Assembly (NCBI RefSeq): GCF_037975245.1
Contig: NC_092568.1
Location: 42,647,631 to 42,711,630 of the forward strand
Origin: Apostichopus japonicus
Taxonomy: Eukaryota > Echinodermata > Holothuroidea > Aspidochirotida > Stichopodidae
Direction: 5' to 3'
DNA: 64,000 bases
Part shown: piece by piece, positions 1-12,250 of the stretch
Numbering within the stretch: the first letter of the stretch is position 1
Layout: every line of letters starts with the position of its first letter
The notes under the pieces: model-generated
The model's input: the letters and a program-made list of their open reading frames with translations, nothing else
Databases searched by the model: none
What the model was told of the DNA's origin: nothing
Made by a program: the position numbers and the translations under genes

Positions 1-195
1 CCAAAACTGCCAATGATACTAAATGTGGGTGCCAGCATCAGTCTTATATTTCGTAAAAATCTGCGGAAATTATTACTAAGGCCTTTTTAATTGATATTCT
101 AAAATTGCAATTTCTACAGCAAAATTCGTATATTGTAGACAATATTATAAATCCGCCCGGACGTATTGAACGCCATGTTAACATTTAGTCAATAA

Positions 196-600
196 TAAGA
201 GATATCTTCAATTTAATTTGGGATATATAATATTAATTTCAGATATTCAAGATTATTTATTCAGTTATCTTCAATTCAATTTGAGATATCAGAAATTGCA
301 TTTCGATATCTTGAATTTTATGTAAGATATCAAGATATAATTTAATGATATCAAAAAGGAAACAGCCTGTATTTAAGATATCTAAAAATGAATTTGAGAT
401 ATCCAAAATTGAATTAGAGTTATCAAGAATTCCAATTAGAGATATGCAAAATTGAATTCAAGATATCAAGAATTTGAATTAGAGATATCAAGAATAGAAT
501 TAGAGATGTTAAGAATTGAATTAGGGATATCAAGAATTCAAATTAGATATATCAAGAATTCGAAAAAGAGATATCCAATATTTAATTTTCTGTACTCAAA
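196..600. repeat. degenerate GATATC-rich simple tandem region
   Basis: Irregular ~20-25 base units of the form 'agatatcaagaattgaatt' recur from about 196 to 600, with many substitutions. Short open frames here are by-products. The flanks 1-195 and 600-920 hold nothing I recognise. Confidence 0.6.
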
Positions 601-926
601 TTTTCTTATATTGAAAGTGTTCCCATGGCTTGCCCCCTGGGCCCCCACCAGGCCTTCCCTGTACCCCAAGCGATGAGACTGTCGCTTCACACTCGTGGTG
701 TACCTTCGGTGAACTGGGCTCACCCCCTTATTGCTGGATCGGCCCTTGGCCGGGAATTTAAGCTGATGTTTCAGCAAGTTCTTCTGATGCTCTTGTGTAA
801 ACTTGCAACGTGTGTGTTGTTTTTCTTATATTTTTTATACAGCAGCTTATTCTTGTTCTTCCATCTTTTATAGGGGGTCAGTCTACTTGCACATTATAAA
901 ACTTACTGGTTTATATATTTACGAGT

Positions 927-1150
927 GACCCACTTACCTGTCTCCCCACAACCTTAGCACCGCGTTCTACCGTGTCTAGAATGCCCTGGTAATCTTTAAA
1001 CACTGTACACCCTCACTGGCCCTAATGGCCTTCCTTCATTTTGCTACCCACATTAGGGCCAGTGAGGGTGTACAGTGTTAAAAGATTACCAGGGCATTCT
1101 AGACACGGTAGAATGCGGTGCATAGGTTGTGGGGAGACAGGTAAGTGGGG
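927..1150. repeat. long inverted repeat (foldback / MITE-like)
   Basis: The arms at about 927-1028 and 1051-1150 are near-perfect reverse complements (CCACTTACCTGTCTCCCCAC... against ...GTGGGGAGACAGGTAAGTGG), separated by a short central spacer near 1029-1050. No coding capacity. No clear target-site duplication was found. Confidence 0.85.
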
Positions 1151-1285
1151 AACGAAGTAAATAGTCTCTATTATCTGTTCAGAAATTTAAGCTTTTGATT
1201 TCATAATTTTCAAGTCTGACTGGTTGTTAGGAACAATTGAAATTGAAACAATTTTACGTCTTTGCTGTAAATGAAAGGGCTGTTT

Positions 1286-1338
1286 AAATCCATTGCATGC
1301 ACAAATGCATTAAATGCATTTGTGCATGCAATGGATTT
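1286..1338. repeat. near-perfect palindrome, 26-base arms
   Basis: AAATCCATTGCATGCACAAA at the left is mirrored by its exact reverse complement on the right, with a single base at the centre (1312). It can form a hairpin or cruciform. It lies downstream of PET117. Confidence 0.9.
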
Positions 1339-2199
1339 ACTTTCATTACACACCTTCACTGCACTGGCATGGTTTGATCAATAACTTAATAAAAGTAAAG
1401 GTTTCTACCATTTTCAAAATAAGAACTGTGAGATGTGTCATTAGTAAAAGATAGCATTCTTTATTTTTTCCTTCCTACGTTTCCATGAGAACCTTATGCT
1501 GAAACAGTCATTGAACAAAGTACTCTTTAAAACATGACAGATAAATACTTGAAGTAGACAATGCATAGACAGAATGTAAAATAAGATCCACCCGGAAGGA
1601 ATGCACAAATGATATACAAAACAAGCACTTGCAGAACTCGGAACATGCAAACATCATATTATGTATGACATACTTGATTATTATAGGAAAGGTCACCGAA
1701 ATATATCATCCACTAGTGCATTATTTCATCACTTCAGGAAAACATAAACTTTAGACTTTGAGGACTGCAGATGAAAGAAATTTCATACAATTTATGAGAC
1801 AAATATCAAACTATTTCCTGGATCAGTGTAGTTAGATAATATTGTGAAACATGAGTATTCAAATGGTTCCACTTACATATAGTTATCTGAGATTGATGTG
1901 TGTACTTACAAATTAATTTTTAAGGCTTGGTAAGGATGACACAAACAACAGTTTCATGGACTTGAAGACTTCACATAAGTTATGTCTTTGGAGTTATTTA
2001 CATGAAATCCCATCAAATATCTTATCATGCTGCAATACTCTGCAGTATACAGTTCTTTAATTGCAACATTTAAAAATTCAATCTAGTTTCAGAATAATAT
2101 ATCAATTGATTTCCACATCTGGCTGTAGTGCAAAGCATTGTCTAAAACAATTGCAGACACTTAAATAATGCCTGCATCCAAAGAAGTGAGCATCCATAA

Positions 2200-2205
2200 T
2201 TTATT
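2200..2205 (-). promoter_or_regulatory. candidate polyadenylation signal of PET117
   Basis: TTTATT on the plus strand (AATAAA on minus), about 105 bases past the PET117 stop. A second AATAAA lies at 1465-1460 (minus). Position and motif only; there is no transcript evidence. Confidence 0.35.
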
Positions 2206-2310
2206 TTTTTAATTACTTTCACTGAGCTGATGAACATCTCATTGTGATTTCAATTTCTTCAGGTCAAACACAACAAATAGAATTAAGAGGATTATTATGA
2301 TTATCGATGA

Positions 2311-2454
2311 TTATCCATTAGTGGATTGTTTGTCTCTTCTCTCTTGATCCTCTCTTAATATTTGAGTTAATCTTGCTTGTTCCACCAGTTCTGCTTGGTT
2401 TCTTCGTTTCTTATCTTGTCTCTCAAGATCCCTGTAAACTCCTTCCCTGAGTTT
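2311..2454 (-). CDS. PET117: PET117 coding exon 2 with stop
   Basis: The acceptor ...CTTCACAG precedes AAACTCAGG. There are 47 codons and a TAA stop at 2313-2311. The product is charged and helical, ending RRDKQSTNG. The open frame continues upstream into the intron with a spurious Met, but the splice acceptor and the homology place the true start of the exon at 2454. Confidence 0.9.
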   Translation of the reverse strand, partial: KLREGVYRDLERQDKKRRNQAELVEQARLTQILREDQERRDKQSTNG

Positions 2455-5400
2455 CTGTGAAGGTTCGAAAATATCTGAAGTTAAAATTACGCACAAAAAA
2501 CACTGTGCAATTGATAGGGTTTAGAAAAACAGTGCAATTTAACTATTGCTAATTTGAAGGAGGAGATTGGAAACTAAATGTGCCATCCGAGATCCTCATG
2601 AAAATAAAAGAAAAGGGTCTGTAAATTGAAGTAATGAGAAGCATCACATAGTGGAACCAAATTTAATGAAGGTTGCCTGGCTCAGTTTATGACAGCCATC
2701 AAACTTGTGAACACAATGGTTGAATACCATCCCCAGATGACCCAGATGTTAACACCATGTCACAGAATGCTGAAAAGTATGTGCTTTAGTTTTGGTGTGA
2801 CTACTATATTCTTCTTCAAAGAATGTATCATACACAAAACATAGTGGCATAACCAGCCTTTTCCATCAAGGTGAGGTGAGAGTAGATGGAGGGAGCTGAT
2901 GGGGATACTGATTGTATTAATATTAAAATATATAATGTTCAAACCATTGCTATTTCTACAATGGTTAAACATTAATATAGATGATATGGTTCTTTGCTCC
3001 ATTTTATATGCACTGTACTCCAATTTGGCAATTTCAGGTATAGCCTGCTAATAGGGCTGACCCTGACATTTCATGTTTTCATTCTTGTGCACTTCTCCAC
3101 ATCTGGGAGCTGGATGTTCAAATATCAGTTCTCCATCATGGAAGCCATCCAATATTGGGGAACTCACATTACATGAAATATGCATTTATTTCTTTTCAGC
3201 ATTGTTCCAAATAACTTGAACGCCAGTTTAGCAAAGGTTTGTCTTTTGTTGGAAAATCAAGGCAAAGGAATTACTACCTCTACTATATGTTTTAAGGTAA
3301 CATATCTGAAATAGTGAGATCAGTCCACTGATTCTATATGCAGCTGATTTTACTGCATTAGGAAGTTGAGATCTGAGAGATCAGTCAGACCATTCAGTTA
3401 ATTAGCAAAGACCTCTGGTGAGGACTTGCTAAACCAATGACAAAATATCTCTCATAACTAATGTTCCGTTTCAGAGAAGAGATATTATTTTTGCTTTACA
3501 CACTGCATCCACACATTATGACAATGATTGACTTGGGACTGAGAGTTAATTGAATTAAATTAAATTCTCACGTTGCCATTATCTATTGTTTTTGTCTACA
3601 TTCATTACTTCTGTCTGTCATTACCTAAGATATAGCATTGTTTAACCAGGACAGATAGCATGATGCTTAAGTTTTTATCACCATGAAAATATCACAATCT
3701 TGTTCTTTTGGGGTGCATGTCATTGGATAGCTGACACGTTGACCATCCATGGGACCCTACAATCCCCAAAAGGGTTAAGGTTATGGTGCTGTAACTGATT
3801 GGATTTGGGTGTATTTATAAACTGAGCGACTGGATTTGTTAAAGGGTGTGAAGACTCGCGCAAAAAGAAAAGTCTAATGCCGGTAATCTGACCTAGTTTC
3901 GAATGAGGTGTAACAGAAGTGTTAGACACCACCATCGATCCCAAAAAATATGCACACAGTTTGCTACCTTCGGTAATTAGACACTAGTGTACAGTCAGTA
4001 CATACAGCTGCGGTTAATACCCACAGCACAGTGTACAATGATACAGCGAATGGACATCTCAGGTCCAGCAAAAGAATAACAAGGTATCACGTTTCACTAC
4101 TGTCTGCATTTTGTAGCAACAAGCAGAAAACTTCACTTGCAACCAAAGGAAAGTTAACTTTTTCAGAGCATGCACACGGTTTGGGGCGAGTCTTCAATGC
4201 CTTTAAAAGCTAAGCTGACACTTGGATTGAACAGACACTAGCCTGACCAGTCTGCTAGCCCAACATTAAATCATAGACATGCTTCCCACAAGGGGAATGT
4301 TAATCCATGGGGGTCTGTTTTAACCTCAATGGTTAATCGGTTAAACGACATTCATAGCGTTGTTAAGTTTGTACAGAACTTTCAATAAGCCACTGCCAGT
4401 GATTCCACAGCTGTGAATGAGTAAACATTGGACCATGCCTTTGCAGATTGAACATGATAATGAGGCGAGTTTGCTCCATTTTTCTACTAGTATCAACATC
4501 TTTTACAAATATTGGCAAAAGGAAAGTGGTGCTGAAATCTAGCCTCTTCACACATGCACTTCTAGTTATTGTGCTTTCAAATGACTTTGAACATTAATCC
4601 CTGACCATATCAACCCAAATTGATTTGTGTAACCTGCAGTAAAGCACGGTCAACCAGTAATAGAATGTGATCATTGTAAATTTGTAATGCATGGTTTCAC
4701 AGAGATTGTTTGGGAATGAATGAAGACTTTACACTGTTCTGAATGAATATCCATCTAACTCATGGTATTGTTGTTACTGCGATCTACCTAATTTGTCTCA
4801 CCTTTTTTTCACCAACTCAAGCATTAACTTATCGAATAGTTTTGAATCTTTGAGTTCAATATCAGACACCGAAATGGATGATTTATATCCACCACAAAGG
4901 ATAGAGCTAATAACTATAACAGTAATGGTCCAAGAACTTCTAGCCCAAAAAAGCATCATGAGAAAAAACCTTCCAACAAACAAGGCTACAGTAGTACAGT
5001 AAGTCTGCCAACACACAAAAACACTGCTGTAAGAAGGAATTACTGAAAATTCTAAATTTGAAATGCCAAGGTATCAAGGCCAAGTTGGCTGGTTTTCAGG
5101 CATTACTTGAAGAAGAAAAACCTCATACAGTTATTGGAACTGAATCGTAGTTTAATAACATCGCTTCCAGGGAAATTTGCCCGTCATACTTTAATGTCTT
5201 TAGAAAAGACAGATCTATGGATTTTCATGGAGGCAGAGTACATTCATTGCCATTATGAATACATATTGCATCAGACGAAAAGGACAAGTACTGTAGACAG
5301 TTCTGTGAAATAAAGTCCATCAGCATTAATGCTAAGCTACTCAAGCCAATGTACATTGACATCTGTTACCGCTCACTTTCATCTAATTCTGACTACCTAC

Positions 5401-8400
5401 GGGAGCTTCAACAGTCCTTAACAAACATCCCCCAAATGCTTCACGCTTCTCAGAGAATTCAACTTTCCTGATATTGATTGGGATAACAACACCTTTCACC
5501 CGGAGGAAGGTACCTGGCTAGGCTGGCTTGTAGTAAAATCATGAGCTGAAATCACTGAGGATTTTAACCTGACTCAAGCCATCAATATTCCAACAACAGC
5601 TTTGACTTATGTTTCATTGGCCACCCATCCTCTGTTGAAAAACAGCATGTACTGTAATATCAGGCATGAGTAATCATGATGCCCTTGTTGTTAATCCTAA
5701 AATTTTAGATAATGTTAGTGTTGACTTTGTTTTCTACCTCTTTCTACAGGATCACTGGTGGGATTTTTGAGAGTTAGTGTTGGACTATATATTTAATCAA
5801 GCGAACATTCAAGTGAACACTCAAGTGAACATTCAAGTGAACATTCAAGTGAACTTTCAAGTGAACGATATGGTGAACATTGTTTAGTGAGTGAACATAC
5901 TAGTGTATATACAAATAGTGAGTGAATCATATTAGCGTGTGTATAGAAACAGTTTTTTCCTACAAATACCTACTTTAACAGATAATATTACAAGACCACA
6001 CAAAAGGAAGAATTCCTTGTTTAAGAAAGCTAACTTTTCTGCAATTGATGATGTAATCTCTAACGTCAAAATTGACAGGATTATGTGACTGAAAATGCAA
6101 ATACCAAATGTGGCAGGAATTCCAACAAGTCCTTAGTCAGCTACTGATTTGCATATTCCATACAAAATGAGTTCTACCAGATACAATCTTCCTTGGGTTA
6201 ACTCATCTATAAAACATGCCATCCATTAGAAACAAAGATTGTACAAGAAAGCAAGGAAACAAGATCCTTCGCATTTTGGGAGAAATTTAAATCTCTATGC
6301 TGGTCTATTGACAAGAAAATACAGAAAGCCTAGCAGTAGTACAGGGCGATGTACTGTAAGTGGACACAGCTTAAAAAGTGAGAACACAATTTAGACGTTT
6401 TGGAAATACATCAAAACAAAAATCCAGGAAGTTTTGCCATCTCCACGTTGATATCCAGGAGGGGGGAAGGGGGGGGGTGAAGCTGGTGAACTGTACAATG
6501 GCAGCAGACAAAGCGCAAGCACTTAACAATCAAGTTTGCTGTGTTTAATAAAGCACAGATTTAATTCCACTGTTAAACCTAAGTAATAAACCAGACAATG
6601 TTAATTGGTCATCACCGTAAAAGGTGTGCAAATATGACTTGCTGATATTCAATCAAGATATGCCATGGAACCAGTCAAAATTCCTGCCAAGACTCCTACA
6701 AAATAGTGCAGAAAGTTTATCCCAGTTCTACAGTAGTTTTCAAAAATCAATTGACACAGGCAAACACCCACAGGACTGTCATAGTGCTAATATTATACCC
6801 ATCTACAAGAAAGGTGACAGGACAAATCCAGTGAACTATCGGCCTCTATCCCTCTCATCTATTCCACATAAGTTACAGTATTTGAACATATCACTATATA
6901 CTGAACCATTGTAATTGTCACAATGCCTTGACCAACCATCAACATGGATTCCGTCAAGGAAGATCTTGTAAAAAATCTTGAAAAACTCGACCAGAAAAGC
7001 CAAGTGAATATAATTCTGTACCGACAAATAAATTCCCGTAGTGATTGTGACAATCTTCAAAAAGACATAAATTCACTCTGTAACTGGGAGACAGCATGGC
7101 AGATGAGATTCAACAAATCAAAATGCTTCATTATGCGGATGACTCACAAGAAGAATATTCCAAATCATGAGTACTCAATGGGCCACTCCATCCTTCAAGA
7201 GGTTAAACACCATCCCTACCTTGGAGTCGAACTTTCAAGTGATCTTACCTGGTCAAAACACATCAACCAGTCGGTAAACAGTGCCAATAAAATCCTGGGT
7301 CTTATCAAACGTAATTTTTGGAATTGTGCATCAGCGGCAAGAGAAACAGCCTATAAAGCTCTTGTTAGACCCAAACTGGAATATGCCAGTGTAATCTGGG
7401 AACCTCATCAGCAAATCCACACAGAATCCTTGGAAAAAGTTCAACGACGAGCTGCCAGGTTCGTCAAAAATGAGTATAGTCGCTTTAGTAGTGTCACAGA
7501 CATGTTAAAAGATCTCAACTGGGATACTCTCGAAAACAGAAGAATCAAAGCACTACTTGTTACCATATATATAAAGAAACTCATGGCCTAATCCCAAGCA
7601 ACATAAATAACCTTCTTGAAGACAAAGACAAACCAACTACACGTCAATTTCACAGTTTGAATTATAAATTCCTCAAGCTCAAAAGAACTGTTATAAATAT
7701 TCGCTTTATCCTCGCACCATTCCTCAGTGGAACGCACTCCCACCTGATCTAAAATCAGCACCAAACACTGCCTCCTTCAAGTTCATGCTGGGAAGACAGC
7801 AGCACCATTAGCAAACTTGAAGGACTGCACGTCAACAGCCACATCAGGGGCGATTTGTGCAGTACCACAGCAAGACCAACACCAAGTGGACATGGTGCTT
7901 TTAGTACTTAGGCATTTCACACTGTTCCTCACCAACAAATGTTGTAAATTTACAAGCTCAGACACACTGGCATCAACAACACCCCTCTATAATTTCTTCA
8001 AAACTTGGCAACAGAAAGTCCTCCTAGAAGGAGCTTCATCACCAGTGAGTTCAGAAATTCCCCAAAGGCACTGTGTTTGCTGTTTTGTACATGACCTACT
8101 GTACTGTACTGGATGCAGTTGCATCACACATTAGGCTCTTTGCCATGACTGCATCATGTACAGGGAGATAATTTCACCTCAAGACAGTTCTTAACTCCAG
8201 AATGACATCAATGCTTTATGCAAATAGGAAAGTATCTGGCAAAAGTCCTTCTCTCTCATCTAAATGCACATCTCACACAAAACAAAACCAATAATCCACG
8301 ACTACACCATGAACGGGAGGATGCCCGTCGTTGCTCGAATCAGTTGATCAGCATCTTGGGAGTAGAAATCCGCAGCAACCTAACATGGATATGTCATACT

Positions 8401-10687
8401 AACCAAGTACCAAACAAGGCAAATAAAATGCTAGGATTCCTCCGCAGAAACATTCACTCATGCAGTAAAGCTGTTAAAGAAATCGACTACAAAAACTCTG
8501 GTTTGCTCTTAGCTAGAGTATTGCGGAGCCATCTGGGATCTGTACTTACCAGAACAGATGACCCTGGAGAAAGTTCAATGACAGGCAGCCCACTTTGTGC
8601 CTAGCAAAGTAACCACAGGGTTAGCGTCACCAATATGCACCCATATGATCAAATTTACAGTAAAAGGAAACTAGAAAAGTATTCGAAACACCGAAAGATG
8701 AAACTTAGCGGAATTGATGTCAGAGCAGAATGTAGTACTGAGAAGCTTAGGCTTCGCAGAACTCTCCGATTGTAAACGTTAGAGTAGCCTGCATGCGAAC
8801 ATTCTTCGCTTTGGAGCTGGATAGCGCGATGTATAAACAAGGAAGAGTCTGCTGTTAAAACTTATCTTGTGTTACACAAAGACCACGAAACCACCGATCT
8901 ACTATATATGGCGGCTTAAGGAGTGAAAACATACAGTATATCTAATTCATAACAAATTTTACCAAAAATTCAGGAAGAAATTAATCTGTATATACAAACA
9001 CAGTTTTTGTTGTGATTACTGTAGGTACTGTAAGGAGCGTGGGTTATGTCGCAATCTGCATTAGCGTAGATGACGTCACTTTCTGTACTGTTCAAATCAT
9101 ATTAGAAATGTCCATCCTTAACGATTACAAAATCTTTTCTCTGTCAAACTCAACATTAGCATTCTCATACTTTGACAACATGTTTGGAAAATTATTTATC
9201 ATTTTTTACATACTGTAGTACCAGACTCCATCTTATTACCATCTACAAGGAAGCTAGTTCACAACATCACTCCATCAAAAATTCAGCCTCAGGCCTCAAA
9301 CAACACCAGATTCACAAGACAAAATGTAGGTCTCAATATCTACTTTCTATGGCCTTTCAACAAAACATACTCCATATTTATCCAATATGGGCTCATGAAT
9401 GAAACTCACTCCCAGCCAACCTCTATGCTCTATGCATGAATGGAAGTCACTCCCAGCCAACCTCTATGTTGCACCAGACATTAAGACTTTCAAATCCAGT
9501 TTGGCAGAGTTAAACCTCCAGGACTTAGATTGCAAGGCTCACTTGTAAAGTTTAAAGGTCTGCTGTATAGACCCCCACTATAGCACGCTATCATGGAAAA
9601 GTTTCTTAAAATTACGTAATTGACTTGCCTTGGTCGGTAAATGACCTATTTTACCAATTAGTTTGCAACATTTTTTCTTGTATGAGGGTCTTTGTGTGAA
9701 TGCTACATGATTAACTACACTGTAGACATCATATTTCCACAGAGTGTTTACACAAAGAGCCTAATGGTGTTAAGAAGCTATGCAGGCTAATCTTAAAATC
9801 TGTCAGTGGTGGATTTACAACTATGGCAGGTCGATTATGTAATCACTAACTTTCCTAGCTATAGTGTGCAATAATTGTAACCAATAAAGCAGAGATCTTT
9901 AAGTGCTGCACACTTCCACACCGACCTGTGCATGATGAATGCAAACTGGAGTTGATTGCACAAATGTATGCAGTATCAAGCAGCAGCAGCAGAATAGGAC
10001 TTCTATGAGTCATGACCCTCTAGTCTCGAGTTTTAGCACAATAATTGATTTAGTATATTGCATTGCAAAATGCTATACAAAGATTAATTTAAGGCCATGT
10101 TGCTATACATTTTACAAGTACACACGGCAGTTTTCTACACAGGATCTATATAGTAATCAATGCCTTTTCAGGGTCTTCGAAAATACTTCACAAATTTGAA
10201 CACAAAATTATACCCTGCTATTTGCCACCATAAGGAAAATTTACAAATAATTAATGGTTATGAGTGCAATAGTGCAAACATTTCATGAGTTGAAAGATGG
10301 AATGTTCCATTCAACGAGGCGCAGCCGAGTTGAATGAAACAAATCTTTCAACGAATGAAATATTTACACTATTGCACGAATGGAAACCATTCATTATTTG
10401 TTTTATAAAACATATTATATTAAGATGGGTAAAATGCACTCATGCAACAGATTGTTTTGAACAGACAGGTTTCTCTGCTCTCTTACCATTGAAAAAAGTG
10501 CTACCAAAAAAGTATCACCCATGGTTCTATTTCATTGTGTTGTATAATAGTTAATAGTTAAACATTAAAACAGAAATAGGCCATGACTTACCTGACTATC
10601 CGTTTTCTTCTTGAGATGCACAGCTGAGATAATCACAGCAGTAACCAAGACAGACACCCCAAGTGTTACTTTCGATGCGGTCGACAT
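2311..10687 (-). CDS. PET117: PET117 homologue, cytochrome c oxidase assembly factor (2 coding exons)
   Basis: Two exons on the minus strand join in frame: 10687-10592 (32 codons) and 2454-2311 (47 codons plus TAA), giving 79 aa; the human protein is about 81 aa. The first exon starts MSTASKVTLGVSVLVTAVII, which is the family's short N-terminal tail plus one hydrophobic segment (about residues 7-23). The second exon encodes a highly charged helix (KLREGVYRDLERQDKKRRNQ), matching the family's 'LRDGVIRDIERQ' region as I remember it. Donor CAG|GTAAGT and acceptor TTCACAG are both good. PET117 is a small mitochondrial inner-membrane protein needed for complex IV assembly; in yeast it is linked to the heme a synthase Cox15. 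The intron is 8.1 kb, very long for so small a gene, and holds LINE remnants. The gene is head-to-head with DZANK1. Confidence 0.9.
2455..4980. other. PET117 intron, no recognised element
   Basis: A/T-rich intronic sequence with scattered short open frames. I see no conserved protein, RNA gene or clear repeat in this stretch. Confidence 0.5.
4980..7790 (+). mobile_element. degenerate non-LTR retrotransposon (CR1/jockey-like), EN and RT parts
   Basis: Reading through frameshifts and stops on the plus strand, the order fits a LINE ORF2. An APE-type endonuclease start is seen at about 5045-5160 (CQGIKAKLAGFQALLEEEKP), then 'YRSLSSNSDYLRELQQSL' at 5360-5430 and FNFPDIDW near 5455-5480. A linker (PWVNSSIKHA) lies near 6195. 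The RT N-terminal motif IIPIYKKGDRTNPVNYRPLS is at 6790-6850. The C-terminal RT/thumb region is at 6944-7591 (YLGVELSSDLTWSKHI, ARFVKNEY). The central catalytic YADD block between 6900 and 6944 is deleted, so the copy is dead. It lies inside the PET117 intron, antisense to that gene. Confidence 0.85.
5798..5875. repeat. short tandem repeat, ~14-base unit
   Basis: Units of the form 'gaacattcaagt' occur about five to six times, inside the LINE remnant, and probably arose after insertion. Confidence 0.7.
7860..8640 (+). mobile_element. second degenerate LINE RT fragment
   Basis: Broken frames match RT motifs. 'WQQKVLLEGASSPVSSEIPQ' near 8000-8065 resembles the V-x-DG-x-S..SGVPQG motif. 'ILGVEIRSNLTWICHTNQV' near 8355-8410 and 'NKMLGFLRRNIHSC' near 8425-8465 resemble the thumb region. 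No intact ORF. Same general family as the 4980-7790 copy but a separate insertion. Confidence 0.7.
9240..9545 (+). mobile_element. LINE 3'-terminal fragment
   Basis: At about 9430-9545 the plus strand reads WKSLPANLYVAPDIKTFKSS..., like the usual 'WNSLP...a.s...FK' C-terminus of CR1/jockey-type ORF2, followed by a stop. A partial duplicate of the same motif sits just upstream near 9395. Degenerate. Confidence 0.6.
9546..10591. other. rest of PET117 intron, nothing recognised
   Basis: No conserved coding sequence, RNA gene or clear repeat seen between the LINE tail and the PET117 first exon. Confidence 0.5.
10592..10687 (-). CDS. PET117: PET117 coding exon 1
   Basis: ATG at 10687-10685 (minus). 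The 32 codons end at TCA? no split codon: the exon ends on ...GATAGTCAG followed by GTAAGT, phase 0. It contains the membrane segment VSVLVTAVIISAV followed by HLKKK, a typical single-pass anchor flanked by positive charge. Confidence 0.9.
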
Positions 10688-11460
10688 TTACCTTGAAACG
10701 CGACTCTCCTAGATTTGCAGAATACTGAATATGTCTAGGATCATATTTAAAAAGGACAAAGGATGAGAGATATGTCAGTATGACATTTTTTGTTGGTTCG
10801 GCACATGACCTCCCACCCTTGGAAAGCGTTCATTCGACCTGGCTACGGTTCCGGTTGTTTATGGATGAACACTAACTTTGCATGTAATGTGCTTTCTCGA
10901 AATGTCACTATTTATTTGTATCGCTAAATGGACGCTTTACTGTATTGCACAATGTATGGACGTTAGTATTTTCATATTGTGGTTCATGTTAATTATATTT
11001 AAAAATGGGAAGTGAGTGTTTTAACTTATTAGAATCTAATTAACAATTTAACATTTAAAAAATCAAACGCTATGATTGACAGTCAAGAATGACATTATGA
11101 ATGATTGAAACAACCACAAGTGACGGTTTGTTGTACATTCCAAATTCATACCCGATCCCACAATCAAAATTTTCGTTTGATCGATAATGCTACATTTTTC
11201 AAAACAACTTGACAACGACCTTATGCGCTGTAGTTAGACCGGACGGAACTCAGTCATTAGGCCCACTAATTTTAAAAAAAATTGTCAGGTAGGGCAATTT
11301 GATAACTGTCATGGTCGAATTATACTTTCTTTTGTAACATAATTTATTTCTTTGCAGCAAAAATATACATTTACTCTCCCATTTCTGCATTTGATCGCGC
11401 ATAGATGGCTGAGCTGTGCTATGGCCTAGTTCCACGAAAATCCCATCAGCAAATAAGTTA

Positions 11461-11640
11461 TAATTTATAATTTAAAATAAAAACAAAACTTAGCAAACTG
11501 CTAATCCACTAAAGAGCCTGTGTAGGAGAATGTGTTGAAGTATGTTGGCCTGACGTTTCGATCCTAACAGGATCTTCTATAGAGGCTCTGAAGAAAATCC
11601 TGCTATTATCAAAACGTCAGGCCAACTTTATTCAATTATA
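11461..11640. mobile_element. palindromic dispersed element with hammerhead-like arms (copy A)
   Basis: Positions 11544-11626 form an imperfect palindrome with 15-base perfect outer arms (GTTGGCCTGACGTTT / AAACGTCAGGCCAAC). Each arm resembles CTGAAGA-hairpin-GAAAC. The preceding sequence (agcaaactgctaatccact, aaagagcct) is shared with 58765-58835, where the same palindrome follows. That shows a dispersed repeat family. The motif also occurs at the 3' end of the Penelope-like element at 40183-41035. Confidence 0.7.
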
Positions 11641-11859
11641 CACAATTTATAATTTAGTTATATACTGTATGCCCAATGTTAGACTTACAGCAGTTTAAGA
11701 AGTTAATGGCCCACCCCTTATTGCAATTTTCCAAGTTACATGCTAAGAATAGGCCTAAGCTATGCCTGCGAGATTTAATAAATGTCAGTTGTATGCAGTT
11801 CACAATAATAAAGGGTGTTCCTTGTTATAAATACAGTACTAAGTAGGTGGTTGCAGCTG

Positions 11860-12250
11860 CTGAATCACACCAAACTGAAGCTTAGGGAGGTTCCGTGGTG
11901 ACTTAATTCAGGTTTTCAAGATTGTGTATGGTTTGAAAATTTATCCTTCACTGACTATTTCATGTTTGCTAATAGCAGTTGTACCAGAGGCTATTGTCTT
12001 AAACCCCAGAAGTTAAAAAACTTAGGATTAATATTCCGATCACCTTTTCTCTAATAGAGTTGTGAATGAATGGAACAGTTTGCCTGAGAAAGTTGTACAA
12101 GTTTGCGAGTAGTGTGAATGGATTTACTAATGCTTTGGATAAATACTTCAAGCAATGTAATTGTGTCTGATATTTTTGTGTCTTTGTTTTCTTTTCTCTC
12201 ACATAGGGTCCTTGATAGGGACTTGATTGTCCCTCCTGATCCCTTAATTT
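11860..12250 (+). mobile_element. LINE 3' remnant
   Basis: Plus-strand reading gives FSNRVVNEWNSLPEKVVQ, a frameshift, then SVNGFTNALDKYFKQCN. This is the stereotyped C-terminus of CR1/L2-like ORF2 proteins. Truncated and frameshifted. Confidence 0.75.

Noticed and set aside
6836-7060. Small minus open frames near the LINE
   Set aside because: Shadows of the LINE RT frame; no homology.
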